64,000 nt of DNA from Amphibalanus amphitrite (GCF_019059575.1 NW_024881506.1:620001-684000); one strand, 5' to 3'. Positions 51,908-63,795 are shown, counted from the stretch's first letter. Numbers and translations are program-made. The notes: generated from the sequence alone by a model not told the origin.

Positions 51908-52320
51908 TCAGCGGGCGAGAGGTGCGACTCGTTAGATCTCAAAGCACGGACGAGGTGAAACTGGCGCTCAGGTGTTTTTTCGCTCTTCGTGACACGCCTT
52001 CCCTCATTTTTAGCGACAACGCCAAGACATTTCGCGCTCTTTTACATCACATTCCCCGACACGTCAAATGGAGTTTCATTCCCGAGGCTGCCCCATGGTG
52101 GGGAGGATTTTGGGAACGCCTCGTGGGACTGACGAAAAAGTGTCTCAAAATAACTCTTCATGTGTGCAATCTTTCCCACGACGAGCTCTCTCCTTCCATC
52201 TGAATGTAAGGCCTCTCACCACCGTGGATGGGGAACTCATTTCACCCGCACATCTACTGTTTGGAGTGACCTCAATCAGAGGAGTGCTCTTCCCACCGGC
52301 TCAGTATTATAATTTGTGAC
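51908..52320 (+). pseudogene. BEL/Pao pol fossil: integrase fragment, copy 2
   Basis: Counterpart of 15233-15640 with the same SDNAKTF and PWWGGFWERL motifs. Broken, and cut downstream by the family A insertion; its tail resumes at about 56060-56140. Confidence 0.75.
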
Positions 52321-52747
52321 AGCCTTACTCAGGGGGGTGACACGGCTATTCGCGCAATGTATTAATTTATGGGCCGCGCGGGGCCTCGCGATGACGCGGC
52401 TGGAGGCAAATGCTCAGCGCGCTAGGATACTTCTGGCGGGGCCGGGCGCTGAACGGTGTGCAATGAATGGGTTATGGACTATGGTCGGGCCGACAGAGAT
52501 GAGGTATTGAATTTGAATTGACATCAGCAATCGGGTGGAGAAGGAGAACGTTTCTAATCGAGCTTGGGATGGGGAAAGCCGAAAATATCGCGATCGGCTC
52601 ATAGCTCAGACAGAGCCGGGTGCCGTACCATGTGTTGTATATTTAGGCTGGCAGACAGAGATGAGTTATTGGATTTAAATTCACCTTACCATCGGTTTCT
52701 GGTGGGGTTTGAAGACGTTTTTAGTCAAGCTCGGAGTGGGGCAACCC

Positions 52748-52986
52748 ACTGGCGGATCCAGGGGAAGGCATTTGGGGCAAATGTCTTCCCCCACATTGGC
52801 AGCGCCCGAAATCGCTTTTCGAGAATCAGAGAAAACTTCACAACTTTTCTGAGGAAATGTTGGTTAATCACACTGCACAGCAGTGCGCAAGGAATCGAAA
52901 TCCGAGTTTTTTTTAAAATTAATTCCGAGAAACCTTTTTGGGGTAAGCCCCCGCAGTGTCCAAGACCGCTTCCTGGATCCGCCAGT
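52748..52986. mobile_element. Small MITE, ACTGGCGGATCCAGG ends
   Basis: ACTGGCGGATCCAGGGGAAG at the left is inverse to CTTCCTGGATCCGCCAGT at the right. The interior has no coding potential. Family A copy 1 keeps only the left-hand part (near 3258-3275), so copy 1 has a deletion there. Confidence 0.55.
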
Positions 52987-53267
52987 TGTGAATAAGTCAC
53001 GGTCGATACCGAGCTTCGGTGGGACCAGGCGCTGTATACGTTGTTCTTTCAATGAAGAGGTGGACAGACACCTAGCCCCACATCCTACTGCTATGCCCGT
53101 GCTTCTGTGGGTGAAGCACTAAAGCATCACGGAATCCCACAGGACCTGCGAGTCGACGAGGTGGCCGCTTTGGCCGCCGGGTACTGCAGCTCCCTGGAGT
53201 TGCCTGGGACCGATGGCAAAACAACAGCTCCGGCGGTGCCCCCATGGGCCGTAGTAATTAGTGAATT

Positions 53268-55418
53268 CAGTGGCGGCGGAAGGTAATTTTGGATGGGGGT
53301 GCAAAGTTTTCTCAAGGGGCCCCTCGGGAAGTTTTGGGCCCCCCTTCTTTTTTTTGGGGTGATTATTATTGATTTATGAAAAACGAAGATTTTGGAAAAC
53401 TATCCCCATACACACAAGTTATGTAAAAGGTTTGAAATTGCAGTGTACATACCTAGTGTTTAGGAGCCCCTTGGAAACCGAACACATAAAGACTCCTCCA
53501 GAGACCTACATGACTCCTCTGAGTGAATGAGCCCTCCGATCAGGGTCGGTCCCTTGAAAGCTGCTGAAAGGTTTCAGAAGGCAGTATAGGCTCGAAAGTC
53601 TTTTGAGGGCTCTCAGAAACCAGCATCGGACCCCCACCAAAAAAAAAAAAAAACTATAAAGCCGGGATGGAGGCCACAGGAGACGATGTTTAGCCTAAAG
53701 AGCCGGTATGGAGGACTGAATAGAGGAAAGGGGTCTCAGTGGGGTCTTCAGGGACAAGCGTTTGAGCCCCAGAAGTATGTGTGGGGTCTTAGAGGCAGGT
53801 AGACCCCTGGGGTATGCACGGGGTCCCAGGAGCTCGCGTGTGAGCCCAGATATTCGGCTGGCAGCTACTAGAACCAGCATGGGGATTCTTAGAAGCCGCT
53901 TAGACCCACATTTCATGGGTCATGAGTCCCAAGAGTCGATGTAGGGGCCATAAAAGCCGGTGTAGGGCCCATGGTCCCATAAGTTCCAACATTAAGCCTC
54001 TCAGAGGCCGGCGACGGGGCACCGAGAGCAGATAAAGTGCCTCAACAAGCCGACATGGGGCCTGAGAATCAGTGTCGAATTTCAGGAGCCTGCGTGAGCT
54101 CTCGGAGACCTTCGTATTTCGTAAGGTCCACAAAGGTCGTTGGGTCCTCTGAATCTGAACTCTGCGAGGCCCTCACAGGCCAGCATGTCTCCTGGCACCT
54201 GCCTGCGTTGAGTTGAGACCCTCCGAGGCCGTCGTAGGGTTTTTCAGATGCCAGCGTTGGTCCTTGAAGCCTTCGTTAGGCCCTAGAAGCCGTCAAAAGG
54301 GCCCTCAGAGGTCAGCATGGCGGCATGGCCCCTGGAGCCTGACTGCGTCGAGGCCCTCAGAGGCCATCGTGGGGCCCTCATACGCCAGCGTGGGCCTTTG
54401 GAGCTTGCGTTGGGTCTTAGAGACCATCGTGAGGGCCCAGAGGGGTCGTCGTCAGGGCCCTCAGCCCCTCAGGGACCGTCCTGGGGTTCTCAGCAGTTGT
54501 GAGGGCCTTTAGAAGCCTTCGAGAGGATCATCAGAGGTCGTCATGAGGGTCCTTGGCCATAGTGAGGGTCTTCATGGGCCCTCAGATACCTTTGCAGGGC
54601 TCTCAGAGGCCTTGGTAAGACCGCTAGAGGCTATCGTTAGGGCCCTCAATAGACCGTTGCAGGGCCCTCAAATGCCAGCATAGCCCCTGCCTGCAGCCTG
54701 GTTGGGTGGGGGCCCTCAGAGGCCGTCGCTGGGCCGTCTGAAGCCAAATGGGCCCTCAGACTTGAGTTAGGTCTAGGTCCGTCACGAGGGCCCTCATAGA
54801 CCGTCGTAGAGGCCCTCAGAGGCCAGCGGGCCCCTGGAATCCTGTGGGACCCTCAGCGGTCGTCATGAGGGCCCTTAGTGGTCGTTATAGGGCCCCAGAG
54901 GACAGAGGTCGCGAGAGCCCTCAGAGATCATCGTAAGGGCCCTCAGAGGCTGTCATAGGGGCCCTCAGAGGCCAGCGTGACCCCTGAGTCTCATAAGGGC
55001 CCCGGAGTCTCTGTGGGACCCTCAGCGGTCGTCATGAGGGCCCTTAGTGGCCATTGTAGGGCCCCAGGGCACAGAGGTAGTCGTGGGAGCCCTCAGAGAT
55101 CGTCATAAAAGGGCCCTCTGAGGCCGTCGTGGGGGCCCTCATATGCCGCATGGAGCACCAAACGCGGCTCGGGACACTTCTAGCCGGTGTGGGGGCCCCA
55201 AAGACTAGCATGGGACACTCCTGACCATAATTGGACATCCCGGATGATTCCACATCAGTGTTCGGTTCCCGATCACTGGTTTTCAGGAGAAAATGTATTG
55301 GATGGTGCGACGGGCCCCTTGTACGGATTTTGGGGGTGCAAAAAGATATGTTTGCACCCCCATGTTTTTCGATGGGGGTGCAGCTGCACCCGCTGCACCC
55401 CCTATTCCGCCGCCACTG
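53268..55418. mobile_element. hAT-like element filled with GGGCCCTCAGAGGC repeats
   Basis: Ends CAGTGGCGGCGGAA and TTCCGCCGCCACTG are exact inverses with a perfect 8-bp duplication AGTGAATT (53260-53267, 55419-55426), typical of hAT. Just inside both ends is GATGGGGGTGCA. About 53900-55150 is a degenerate array of roughly 28-30-bp units built on GGGCCCTCAGAGGCCGTCGT. No transposase. The same array type, without recognised ends, is at 61980-63760. Confidence 0.88.
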
Positions 55419-55474
55419 AGTGAATTCCTGTAATGTAGAGATCATATCCTCAATAATCTCCATTACCATTCTAT

Positions 55475-56035
55475 ATTCCTAAACAGTATGACAGAACAAT
55501 TATGCTTGCCTACGTTCAGGCATTACCTCTGATGGTCATACGCCCAGTACAACATGTGTTGTCTGTCAAACAACAATCGACGACGGGATCCCTTCTCATC
55601 ATCTCTTAAGCCATCGGTTGTCAATTCACCCACCCCGTTTCCCTAAAAATAGACGGTCAGATTCGGCCTTTACGACCCCTCTAGATTCGCCAGAGACGGG
55701 ATCAGATCGCCGTTATTGCACCCGTCGGCCGTCTTAGTGTCTTTAATACTATATGACAGCTTCGACCACGGACGTCGGACGGGGTGATCGTTCCACGAAT
55801 GTACGCACCATCCAGGCCTAGGATGCATCGAGGTTTAAAAGATTGCAGTCTGTAGATCAATCAACATAACAATGGTGGTATGCAACCACATTAAAATATC
55901 TCCCCGGCTCCCGCAACGTTCCAACGCCCCTCCGTTATGCATTCGCCTTGTGTGTCCGCCGAGCCGGCTTGCCTCCAATGACGTCATCGGCCGGCCGGCG
56001 GCGTTCAAGGTCAAACGGCTGGTGTCCTTACCTGG
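55475..56035 (+). repeat. Block shared with 2590-3135 in reverse
   Basis: Right part of family A copy 2; reverse complement of 2590-3135, including CCACCCCGTTTCCCTAAAAA and GTCAAACGGCTGGTGTCCTT. Confidence 0.85.
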
Positions 56036-56433
56036 TATATAGGGCCTTGCTTACTAGTGCCTGGCGGCACCAGCCGCCTTACTCGTCAGTGAGCACTTAG
56101 TACGCAGATGGACGGCCGAATACGTTGCCACGCTTATAGGTGTTGGACGGTCTCGCCTCGTGGTCGCCCCGGACGGCTCCCCGCCCAAGATTCTTCCAGA
56201 TAAGGTTGGGACACCAGTCACGTGACCCTTTTTCCTGCTTTTCCCAACCCTCCTCACGATTTTCATAAGCCTTGATTTATTCTTTGAAACACTTTGCGCA
56301 GAGGCGTTTGTATGTAATTTATTTACAAAAACTAATTCAATGATATTTGAAATTAACAAACACATATTTACTCGCAATCTCAAACAAAAGTTGAATTTAT
56401 TCGCGTTTCATTAGATTAATCGGCTGGCACCCA

Positions 56434-56643
56434 TCATCCATCGTCCTTGATGTAGTCGAACTTGGCGCACTCGGATAGTGTTCGAAATTTGTGACGCTTA
56501 CTAGTTGCTATGGCGACCGGGCAGTACCTAGGCTTTTCATTCGTCAACAAGTGCTCGCGGTCACACTTTTGAACACAGTCTTTATGCGTCAGTTTGTGTG
56601 ACGCGTCATATCTGAAACATAATCCGTGAGGCCCCAAAACCAT
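56434..56643 (-). CDS. Small Cys-containing ORF (69 aa), copy 2
   Basis: Same frame as 16032-16241 with one residue different. Unknown function; five Cys. It may be chance. Confidence 0.2.
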   Translation of the reverse strand: MVLGPHGLCFRYDASHKLTHKDCVQKCDREHLLTNEKPRYCPVAIATSKRHKFRTLSECAKFDYIKDDG

Positions 56644-56877
56644 TCAATTCATCTCCTTCAAAAGAAGTGTTTTGTATTATTTTCTATATCTTTTTTGGGC
56701 TTAATTGCTAGCTCCATTCATCGTATCTTGCGTGAGGATAGTCGTCACTCGGGGGCCAGTCGTTGAAAGCAAGAAACAACGACGAGGAGAAGGTCTTGTA
56801 AAAACTCGCAGCGATTGCATTGAGCATTAAATGACGAAAATATTTCTACCCCCCACTGCCTCAGGCGATCACGTGCC

Positions 56878-57055
56878 GTCAACCACCTGTCCCCGCCGTG
56901 GGTGACGTCATCTTGGTCCATGGCGAGGGACCGCGAGGACATTGGCCGCTAGCGCGGGTCATTTCACTGATCCCAGGCTTGGATGGTCAGCCCCGAGCAG
57001 CTTACATTTTCATGAGGGGCGTGAAAACACGCCGACCTGTAAATAAACTACCGGC
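56878..57055 (+). pseudogene. BEL/Pao pol fossil: C-terminal domain, copy 2
   Basis: Counterpart of 22560-22737 with the same GDVILV and LIPGLDG motifs. Fossil fragment. Confidence 0.7.
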
Positions 57056-57426
57056 GTGAGGCGGTGCCCCGAGGAAGCACGAGTGGGTTCATGAAGTTGG
57101 TGTAGTAGAGTTAAGCTAGGTTAAGATTAAGTGGATAGGAGGAGGCTTGTGATGGTAAAATTCAGTCTGATAGCTGAATCTGTGTGCCGCTTGGTAGCGG
57201 CCCAGTTGGCCACGACACATTGCCTGATGTCCACGATAGGTTAAGGTGAGCTGGGTAGGAGGGGACTTGTGGCGGCAAAAATTCAGTCTGTGACTGAATC
57301 TGTGTGCCGTTTGGCAGCGGCCCTGTTAGCCCGCGTCATATTGTTTGCTGTCTGACCATAATTCATGTGTACTTACGGATGTTTGTTTCTTCCTTCAGTT
57401 GGTCATCAGCTCATCGGCCGCTCAGC

Positions 57427-58135
57427 ATGGACGTGCTCGAGGTCAGCGACCCAGAGGCACACCGATGGCTCTCGCGGCACCTCCGACGCTCAGCGCCCCC
57501 GCTGCACCTCCTAATAGGAGACTCGGTGGAGCGGGATGCCGGCCTGAGATCTAGACTGGGCCGGCACCAGTTCCTCAACCTGGCGAGAGGCGGCGCAACA
57601 TGGGCTTCGACTGCCGATGAGCTCCACACCATCCTGGACCGCTGGACGTCGGAGGCGGAGAGACGGGGGAGGCGGCTGGGCGAGGTGGTCGTTTGGCTCT
57701 CTGGCAACAACGTGTATAGCTGATTAACCAGGCTCGCCAGCTTCAACGACGAGACCCTGTCCGAATCGGACCGGCTCGCCAAGGGCGTCTGCCGACACCT
57801 ACAGAGCCTGGCCCGGGTGACAGTGGTCGGCCCGTTGCCCCGGCCGTCGGGTGAGGTGCACGGCGGCCGGTGGGAAACGACGGCCGGGCCGCCTACCACC
57901 TCGAGAGGCGCCTCAAACACTGCCTGCCGCCCGGCGTGCGCCTGATCCCGCTGGGCCGCCAGCTGATACGCCGCTCGGCGGGACGCTACCGCGTCGTCCC
58001 CGCGTGCGCTTCCTTCTTCCGGGGTGACGGCGTGCACCTGTTGGCCGAGGGGTGCGGCCGGGTGGCCGACGCCCTTCAGCTGCCCAATGCCCATCTCATC
58101 TGGCTGGCCATGACGGCGGCCTTCCCGGACCGCTG
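57427..58135 (+). pseudogene. SGNH/GDSL hydrolase-like region, copy 2
   Basis: Counterpart of 23109-23796. The nucleophile block LLIGDSVERD is clear here at about 57508-57536, followed by FLNLARGGATW; the Asp-x-x-His block DGVHL lies near 58026. Broken (a few breaks). Position 3' of pol is the same as in copy 1. Confidence 0.6.
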
Positions 58136-58141
58136 AGCAGT

Positions 58142-58974
58142 GAGTTGTGAGTGAGCGCGCCGGTGCAAGAAGTGGACTTTAGTTATGAAAATGAGGCAAG
58201 CCCCATTTTGGTGGGGAGTATCTTAGAACTCAGTCAATTTAGTTATCGTCTTTACGCCCGCTTGTGTCGGCTCGGCCGCCCGTGTTTCTCCTCGGCCGAC
58301 GCGCGGCCGCTGTATTGCGGCACAGCATCTCTCGCTGGAACGGGGCTGTGCGGCGCGGACTCGTGCAGTGATTGGTCGGCTGCTGACCACGTGATTGTTA
58401 GGCGAGGTCGGGTGAGGGCGCGCCGGCGGAGGGCAGTCGGGCAATGTCTATTGTCGCGGCTGGTGCGTTGGGACCTCGAATGTTACATGAGCTTGCCGGG
58501 GACGTCGGCAGTCTCGTCTGAGAGACATTCTGTCGGCTTACTCGGCGACGCATATGCATTCGAGGGTCTAAATCTGGGGCTACGTCTGTCTGGCTAGGTT
58601 CCACATACACTTTTTGGACCCAACCACCGATAGCACAGCGCCGTGAATATGTTAGCCTCACCAGTCTTAGCGGCTGTTCGGTGAGCATATTCACGGAGCT
58701 GTTCGTATTATTTGAGCGTGGCTTGCAAGGTCGCTATTTCCACAGTGTATGCTATTTCACACGGCTGTCAGCCTATTTCAAGGACGGTATTTTCTTGGGT
58801 TTCCTCGAGCGTCTCTCGAGATTAACTAGCATATTTCTCCGCCAGTTGCGATTGGTCGCTGATCATCTCGAGTCCCTCATAGCCGGGGTTTTTGGCAAGT
58901 GATTATCTTGTTTGTCTGGAATCTGGATTCTGTTGACAATCAAAAATACATCCGCCTGGTGTACCTTCTGTAAC
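58142..58974 (+). repeat. Possible 3' LTR, copy 2
   Basis: Counterpart of 23806-24592, with two small length differences (about 23 bp near 58195 and about 21 bp near 58740). Same right edge CTTCTGTAAC. Confidence 0.25.
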
Positions 58975-60275
58975 TTGGAATCGCAACAATAGGTATATGA
59001 ATTAACGGTTTCTTCTGCCTTCTGGTCAAAAAGTTTGGATGTCCGTTGCAAAAACAAACCTCACATTTCATCAAACATGGTCCCAGGTACTTACGTTATT
59101 GTATTGATAGTATCGGACCTTGCCAAGTAAAAACAAACCTCTCAAACTACAACATACCTGCATCCAGGGGGATGTCGTCCCGGTTCTTCCCATGTATTAT
59201 TCGCCAATCAGCTTAACACTACCGGTGACGTCACTGGAGGACCGCCAATCGGGGCCGGCGCGGCCGGCCGGCCGGCCGGCCGGGCCCGCAGAAGGCCAAA
59301 CGCAGACGTTTTCAGAAAAGCGTAAGCCGTATAGATACAGTCGTGGGTGGATTTTTGCTGTGATTCGGCTCTCCAGGAGAGCGTCAGGGTACCAGGACCC
59401 GGACAAAGGTCATGGTGAACCGGCATCTGATAAAATCCGCACACCACTTAGCAGCCGACTTCGACCCTTCACCCTCGTAAAACACAAAAGCTTGCCGGTC
59501 ATCAATCCACCTGCATCTCTGCATCTGCTTACTACCTATATCGACTAGTTACTGCAGCCGTTTTGGAGCGGCTCACGGCCGATAACACACCGGGCGTGCG
59601 CTAGCCGTCGGTGCTAAGCGCTAACCATTGAGTGCGCATGGCCGACTGCCGCCCCGATGGACTATGGTTGGAAACGGCCTCACGGATGGCCGTGGGCAAT
59701 TTCGGAATATATGTATATTTGGGGTGTCATTCTGTTGGAAATTGATTAAATGTTTTGAATTGGGCAGAGAAAATTATTTGGTTGCGCATTTAGTCTCCAT
59801 TATTGTACGTGGAATCGGGAGTTTCTGATAGTGACTTTTTTGGTGCGCCGTCAAAGGTTTAAACAACCGCGCTGGTGATAGCATGTGGAGTACCTCCATG
59901 ACGTTGTAAAACTGGATTATTATATATCAAAATAATCCTTGTTATGTTGGCTATCGAGTGGAGTGACTCTTTTTCCCATGCGTGTTCAAAATCAGGAACG
60001 GCATTGCATTCTGTTTGCAGTGTCACCACAGCAATATTTGCAAAATTACGTTTATGTTTCATTGGACATACAAAAAGTTCTCCATCGACCTCCATTGAGC
60101 TTTTTGGCAGAATAAATCTCTGTTCAATTCTGCGTAAGGGGAACGTAAAAGCAGACTGCGCACTTGTGCGCAAAATCGTCCGTGAAGCTTCATCTCCCGA
60201 GGCGTACCTACCCGTCGCTTCGTTAGCACCAGGTCGGCTCGTCAGTCTTGCAATCGCTTATCCTTATAAATGATG
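58975..60275. other. Unclassified; GGCC-rich tract at 59254-59285
   Basis: A 142-codon open frame 59120-59548 (+) and a 104-codon frame 59859-60173 (-) have no known domains. A GCGCGGCCGGCCGGCCGGCC tract sits at about 59256. 59669-59698 is inverse to 61833-61862 (ACTATGGTTGGAAACGGCCT). Confidence 0.4.
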
Positions 60276-60283
60276 GTAAGAAG

Positions 60284-60560
60284 CAGGGTTGCGAGTCGTG
60301 GTGGCGCCAAATCCGACTCCGACTACGACTCCGACTCCTGACTCGTTGCCATGACTCCGGTCGACTCTGTCTCCGACTCCGGACCCCTGCCAGTGTTTCG
60401 GAGTCGTGATGGAACTGTTCCGATTCGGACCGACTCCGACTTCCACTGCGGGCTCCTGACCGACCCCGACTCCGACTCCGACTCCTGGCTCGTTGCCACG
60501 ACTCTGGGCGACTCTGACTCCGACTCCGACTCTGACTCTGACTTCGACTCCGCACCCCTC
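60284..60560. mobile_element. hAT-like MITE of GACTCC words, 277 bp
   Basis: Starts CAGGGTTGCGAGTCG and ends CGACTCCGCACCCCTC with a perfect 8-bp duplication GTAAGAAG (60276-60283, 60561-60568). Nearly all the sequence is (GACTCC)n with variants. The termini resemble those of the GGAGCC family (CAGGGGTGCGGAG), so both are probably moved by the same hAT-type transposase. Confidence 0.88.
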
Positions 60561-60659
60561 GTAAGAAGTAACTGCTCGCCCCTGCACCTGGAGTATGGAT
60601 ATCGTGCAAACGTGTATGGATATCCTGGAGTATGGATATGGATATCCACCGACAGAGCA

Positions 60660-61407
60660 GACATACAGACATGCTGTAAACGCCATTACACTGCCAATAC
60701 CATGGCAAATCAAATGGCTATCTATGGTTTTTGATCATCGTTCTACATTTTCCAAAATCTTGAACTGAATGTTGGCGATTTCTCGTGACTACTTCACGAC
60801 CATGACGCATGCATTTCTGAAATTGATCTTTTTTCAACCAGCCACGTACTTGTATGATAAAATGAATGTCACCATCGTGTTCTACGCCCAAAAGTACCCA
60901 TAAAACATGTGTCATGCATGGGCTGCGAATAGGTACCAGTTTTAATTTTCGGGGTTACCTATGTGCTTAACTGATTGACCTGACTTTGACCCCGGCCAGT
61001 GGCCTATGTTTGACTGACCCCTACATTGATCTGACACTCTTTTAGCACTTATATGAAGGGTTGTGACAGTTGTGACAGATTGTTTAGGACCAACTGATGA
61101 CTGAATTTATTTAGGACCAACTGATGACGATATAATCGAAACGCGAAACGCGAGGCACCGATTGCGAGGTTCTAAAGTCCATGCTACTGAAAGCCCGATT
61201 TCAAGTGTTTGACCTGACCTTGACCCGACCTGTGACCTCGAAATTCAGCTTTAAAGTATTCATGTGAATCGTCTCGTCGCGTTCTTCTTTCGTTTGCCGC
61301 GCCTCGTGCGTTTCGCTGCGCCTATTTGTTCGCAAGTTATCGGCTGGGGGCGTTGAACGCCCCCCCGGGCAAACGGCGGATGGGGAAATACCCCAGCAAC
61401 TGCCGGG
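60660..61407 (+). mobile_element. Element D, copy 2 (left end lost)
   Basis: Aligns with 41565-42233 (ACAGACATGC-GTAAACGCCATTA through CCCCAGCAACTGCCGGG) at high similarity. The left terminus and poly-G part are missing. It is followed by TTAA. Confidence 0.8.
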
Positions 61408-61850
61408 TTAATCTGACGCATGTTTTGTCATTTGATCGTCATTTTATTTCTTACCTTTTTGCCCAATCTAAAAAAAAATCATAAATACTCTTTCTCCAAT
61501 TTTTTGACCCTTTATGACCAATAGTAAGACACTGTGCGTCACTACGTTGATATTTCTCGCCCTAAAGCATAACAACAATATCCATTCAGTAATAGCAGTA
61601 TTCAAAACATGTTCAAAATGCCTCGCGATATCGATAACATAACGAAAGACATAGGCGACTTATAACATACTTGCAATGATGACGTCACACACGCGTGACG
61701 TGACGTGACCTCGTCATTTCTGAGTTACTGTATGATGCACGAAAGACACTGGTATACCTATGCAAAGTTTCATCGCAATTGGTCTACGCATTAACAAGTT
61801 ATGGGCAAAACATTTTTTCGCGTTGACCCCCGGCCATCCGTGAGGCCGTT
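61408..61850. other. No recognised feature
   Basis: AT-rich, with several TGACGT/CGTGACGTGACG motifs at about 61680-61715. No gene. Confidence 0.4.
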
Positions 61851-62223
61851 TCCAACCATAGTGCGATGGCGCTGGCCCCCGGCACCGGCGCGGCGCTGCT
61901 GACCCATGGGGGGCGGGGCTGCTAATTAGTTGAGCCGGCATTGGGATAGAAGCCGGTATGGGATTGGGATAGAAGCCCAGCGAGACTAAGGGATTGTGTG
62001 ATGCCTTCGGTAGGCCCCTCAAAATCACCTGTGTAGGGCCCTCAGGGCCGCCGGTTATGAAGCCTTTGGAGGCACTGGTGTGGGCCCTCACAGGTACCGG
62101 TGTGAGGCTCTCAGATGCATTGGTGCGGGGCCCTCAGAGGCGCCGGTGAGGGTCCTCACAGTTGCCGTGTTGGGCCCTCAGAGACACTGCAGTGTGGGAT
62201 TGTCACAGTCGGGTGTGGGACCC

Positions 62224-62929
62224 ACAGCTGCTCGTCATCGGAACAGGTCGAAATCTCCGCTCGATGCCTCCGACACGGGTTCAGTTTATGGGGGCTACGA
62301 TTACCGGTTCCGTCACTGTCAAAAACCTTGGCGTAGTTTTCGATAGAAATATGACTTTTTCGGCACATGTGGACGACGTTGTGAGACGATGCACCGGCTT
62401 ACTAAGCGGACTTAGCCACAGTAGGCACGCGCTTCCACCGGATACGCTGGCTACCATTGTACAGGCACTCGTCATCTCATCGGTGCGCTACTGTATTAGT
62501 GTATATGGTGTGTGCGGCACCACACAAATGGCGAGACTGCAGAAACTGCTCAACTTCGGCGCACGCGTTATTTCAGGCCGTCGCAAATACGACCACATCA
62601 GTGACGTGTTGAGAACGCTGAAGTGGCTGTCAGCAAAAAATCTGCACCTCTACCACTCTCTGACCATGTTAAAACAGATTTTGTCAGCTTGCCAGCCTGA
62701 AACCCTGTACAGTAGCCTCGTGACCCGGGGTAGCATTCACCGCCGTGTGACCAGACAGGCTGACATGCTGGAGAGACCTGTAATACGGACGGAATCGGGA
62801 CGCCGACGATTTCTGTTTTCTGCCGTCACGGGCTACAATGAATTGCCGCCGAGTTTCCACAACATGGGAACGCGAGAGTTCAGGCTAAAACTCCGCAAAC
62901 ATCTTCTGGCAAAACAACAAAACGAGTAG
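62224..62929 (+). pseudogene. LINE RT C-terminal fragment
   Basis: About 234 codons in one open frame: QLLVIGTGRNLRSMPP, VKNLGVVFDRNMTFSAHV, SVRYCISVYGVCG, KLLNFGARVISGRRKYDH and ESGRRRFLFSAVTGYNELP. Order and wording parallel 6400-7036, so the same clade. The catalytic YADD region is upstream of the truncation. The open frame continues left into the array (to 62162) by chance. Confidence 0.8.
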
Positions 62930-63082
62930 CGCGATGTACAAATGTGATGTGAGCTGAGTGTGTGTGCGTGAGTGTGTGTGTTAGTTGTGCAACTGAATCC
63001 CGATGTTCCGTTTTAATGACATGTCAATCATAATAGCCATGTGTTCATGGACCGATTGCACGATGTGAATACATACATACAT
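62224..63082 (+). mobile_element. 5'-truncated LINE fragment with (ACAT)n tail
   Basis: Inserted in the array: left junction GTGTGGGACCC then LINE; right junction ACATACATACATACCC then array (TTAGAGCTGCTGG, which follows GTGTGGAACCC uninterrupted at 63459-63483). ACCC at 62220-62223 and 63083-63086 is a possible short target duplication. Confidence 0.75.
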
Positions 63083-63795
63083 ACCCTTAGAGCTGCTGGC
63101 TCGAACCCTTTACAGGCCGACAGGGGCTCTCAAGAGGTGTGCGGTGCCTTCGGGAGCCCTGTGGAGTCCTTAGAGACCAGCAAGATACATTCAAACGCCA
63201 GTGGGGCCCTCAGGGCTCAGAGTCGATGCGCAGGTCCCGTCTGAGGCCGTCAGAGGCTCCGGCGTTGAGCCCCCAGAGCCGCCGATATGAAGTACTGGTT
63301 TCGGGACCTCATTCAGGGGTGCCGGTCGCACTCAGAGGTGGCAATGTGGGGACCTCAGCTAGGCACCGGTGTGAGGCCTTCACAGCCGCCGGTGAGGGCC
63401 CTCGCAGGCGCCGTTGTGGGGGTCTCCAACCATTGGTTTAGGGGGTCATCGCAGGCGTGTGTGGAACCCTTAGAGCTGCTGGTCCCTGAAAGGCCGGTAA
63501 GGGCCCTCAGAGGCCGGCAGGTAGCCCTCAGAGGTCGCCAATATGCCCTGAGAAGCCGGCAAGGGGCCCTCAAAGGCCGACAAGGGACACTAAAAAGCCG
63601 GTGTTGGGCTCTTATGGAGAGAAGTGTGGCTCTTCGGAGCACATAAGGTGTTCTTCAGAGCCCTGTGGGGCCCTTCTGAGTCGAAAGATGCCAGCGTGGA
63701 CCCTCAGCCGCCAATTGGCGTCGCAAGGCCCCTCGGGCCCGAGAGGCCCCCTGATCCGATGGGGACACGTGCCCCCTGCTTCACCCCCCCCCCCC

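Larger units (their letters stand above)
52330..56049 (+). mobile_element. Family A element, copy 2
   Basis: Inverted copy of 2569-3671, enlarged by an internal hAT-like element (53268-55418) and by extra sequence at 52990-53165 absent from copy 1. Ends CAGGGGGG and CCTTG are flanked by CTTACT at 52324-52329 and 56050-56055. The site is occupied in copy 2 only; copy 1 reads straight through at 15650-15655. Confidence 0.75.
47935..58974 (+). mobile_element. Unit C, copy 2 (BEL/Pao-bearing duplicated unit)
   Basis: Direct repeat of 14406-24592 with the same edges. It lacks the TTAA element but holds two others: the 153-bp-repeat foldback (48746-51899) and family A copy 2 (52330-56049). The retroelement parts are fossil and broken in this copy too. 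Confidence 0.75.
61980..63760 (+). repeat. GGGCCCTCAGAGGC-type array, interrupted by a LINE
   Basis: Degenerate units of roughly 28-35 bp built on GGGCCCTCAGAGGC(C/G), in two blocks (61980-62220 and 63087-63760) split by a LINE insertion. Same word as inside the hAT-like element at 53268-55418. A poly-C run follows at 63785-63795. Confidence 0.75.

Noticed and set aside
53900-55150. ORFs across the GGGCCCTCAGAGGC array
   Set aside because: Low-complexity satellite translation with no domain.
60223-60734. RS-domain-like (SRSRSRS) protein
   Set aside because: Translation of the GACTCC hexamer array inside a 277-bp hAT-like element, not a splicing-factor gene.
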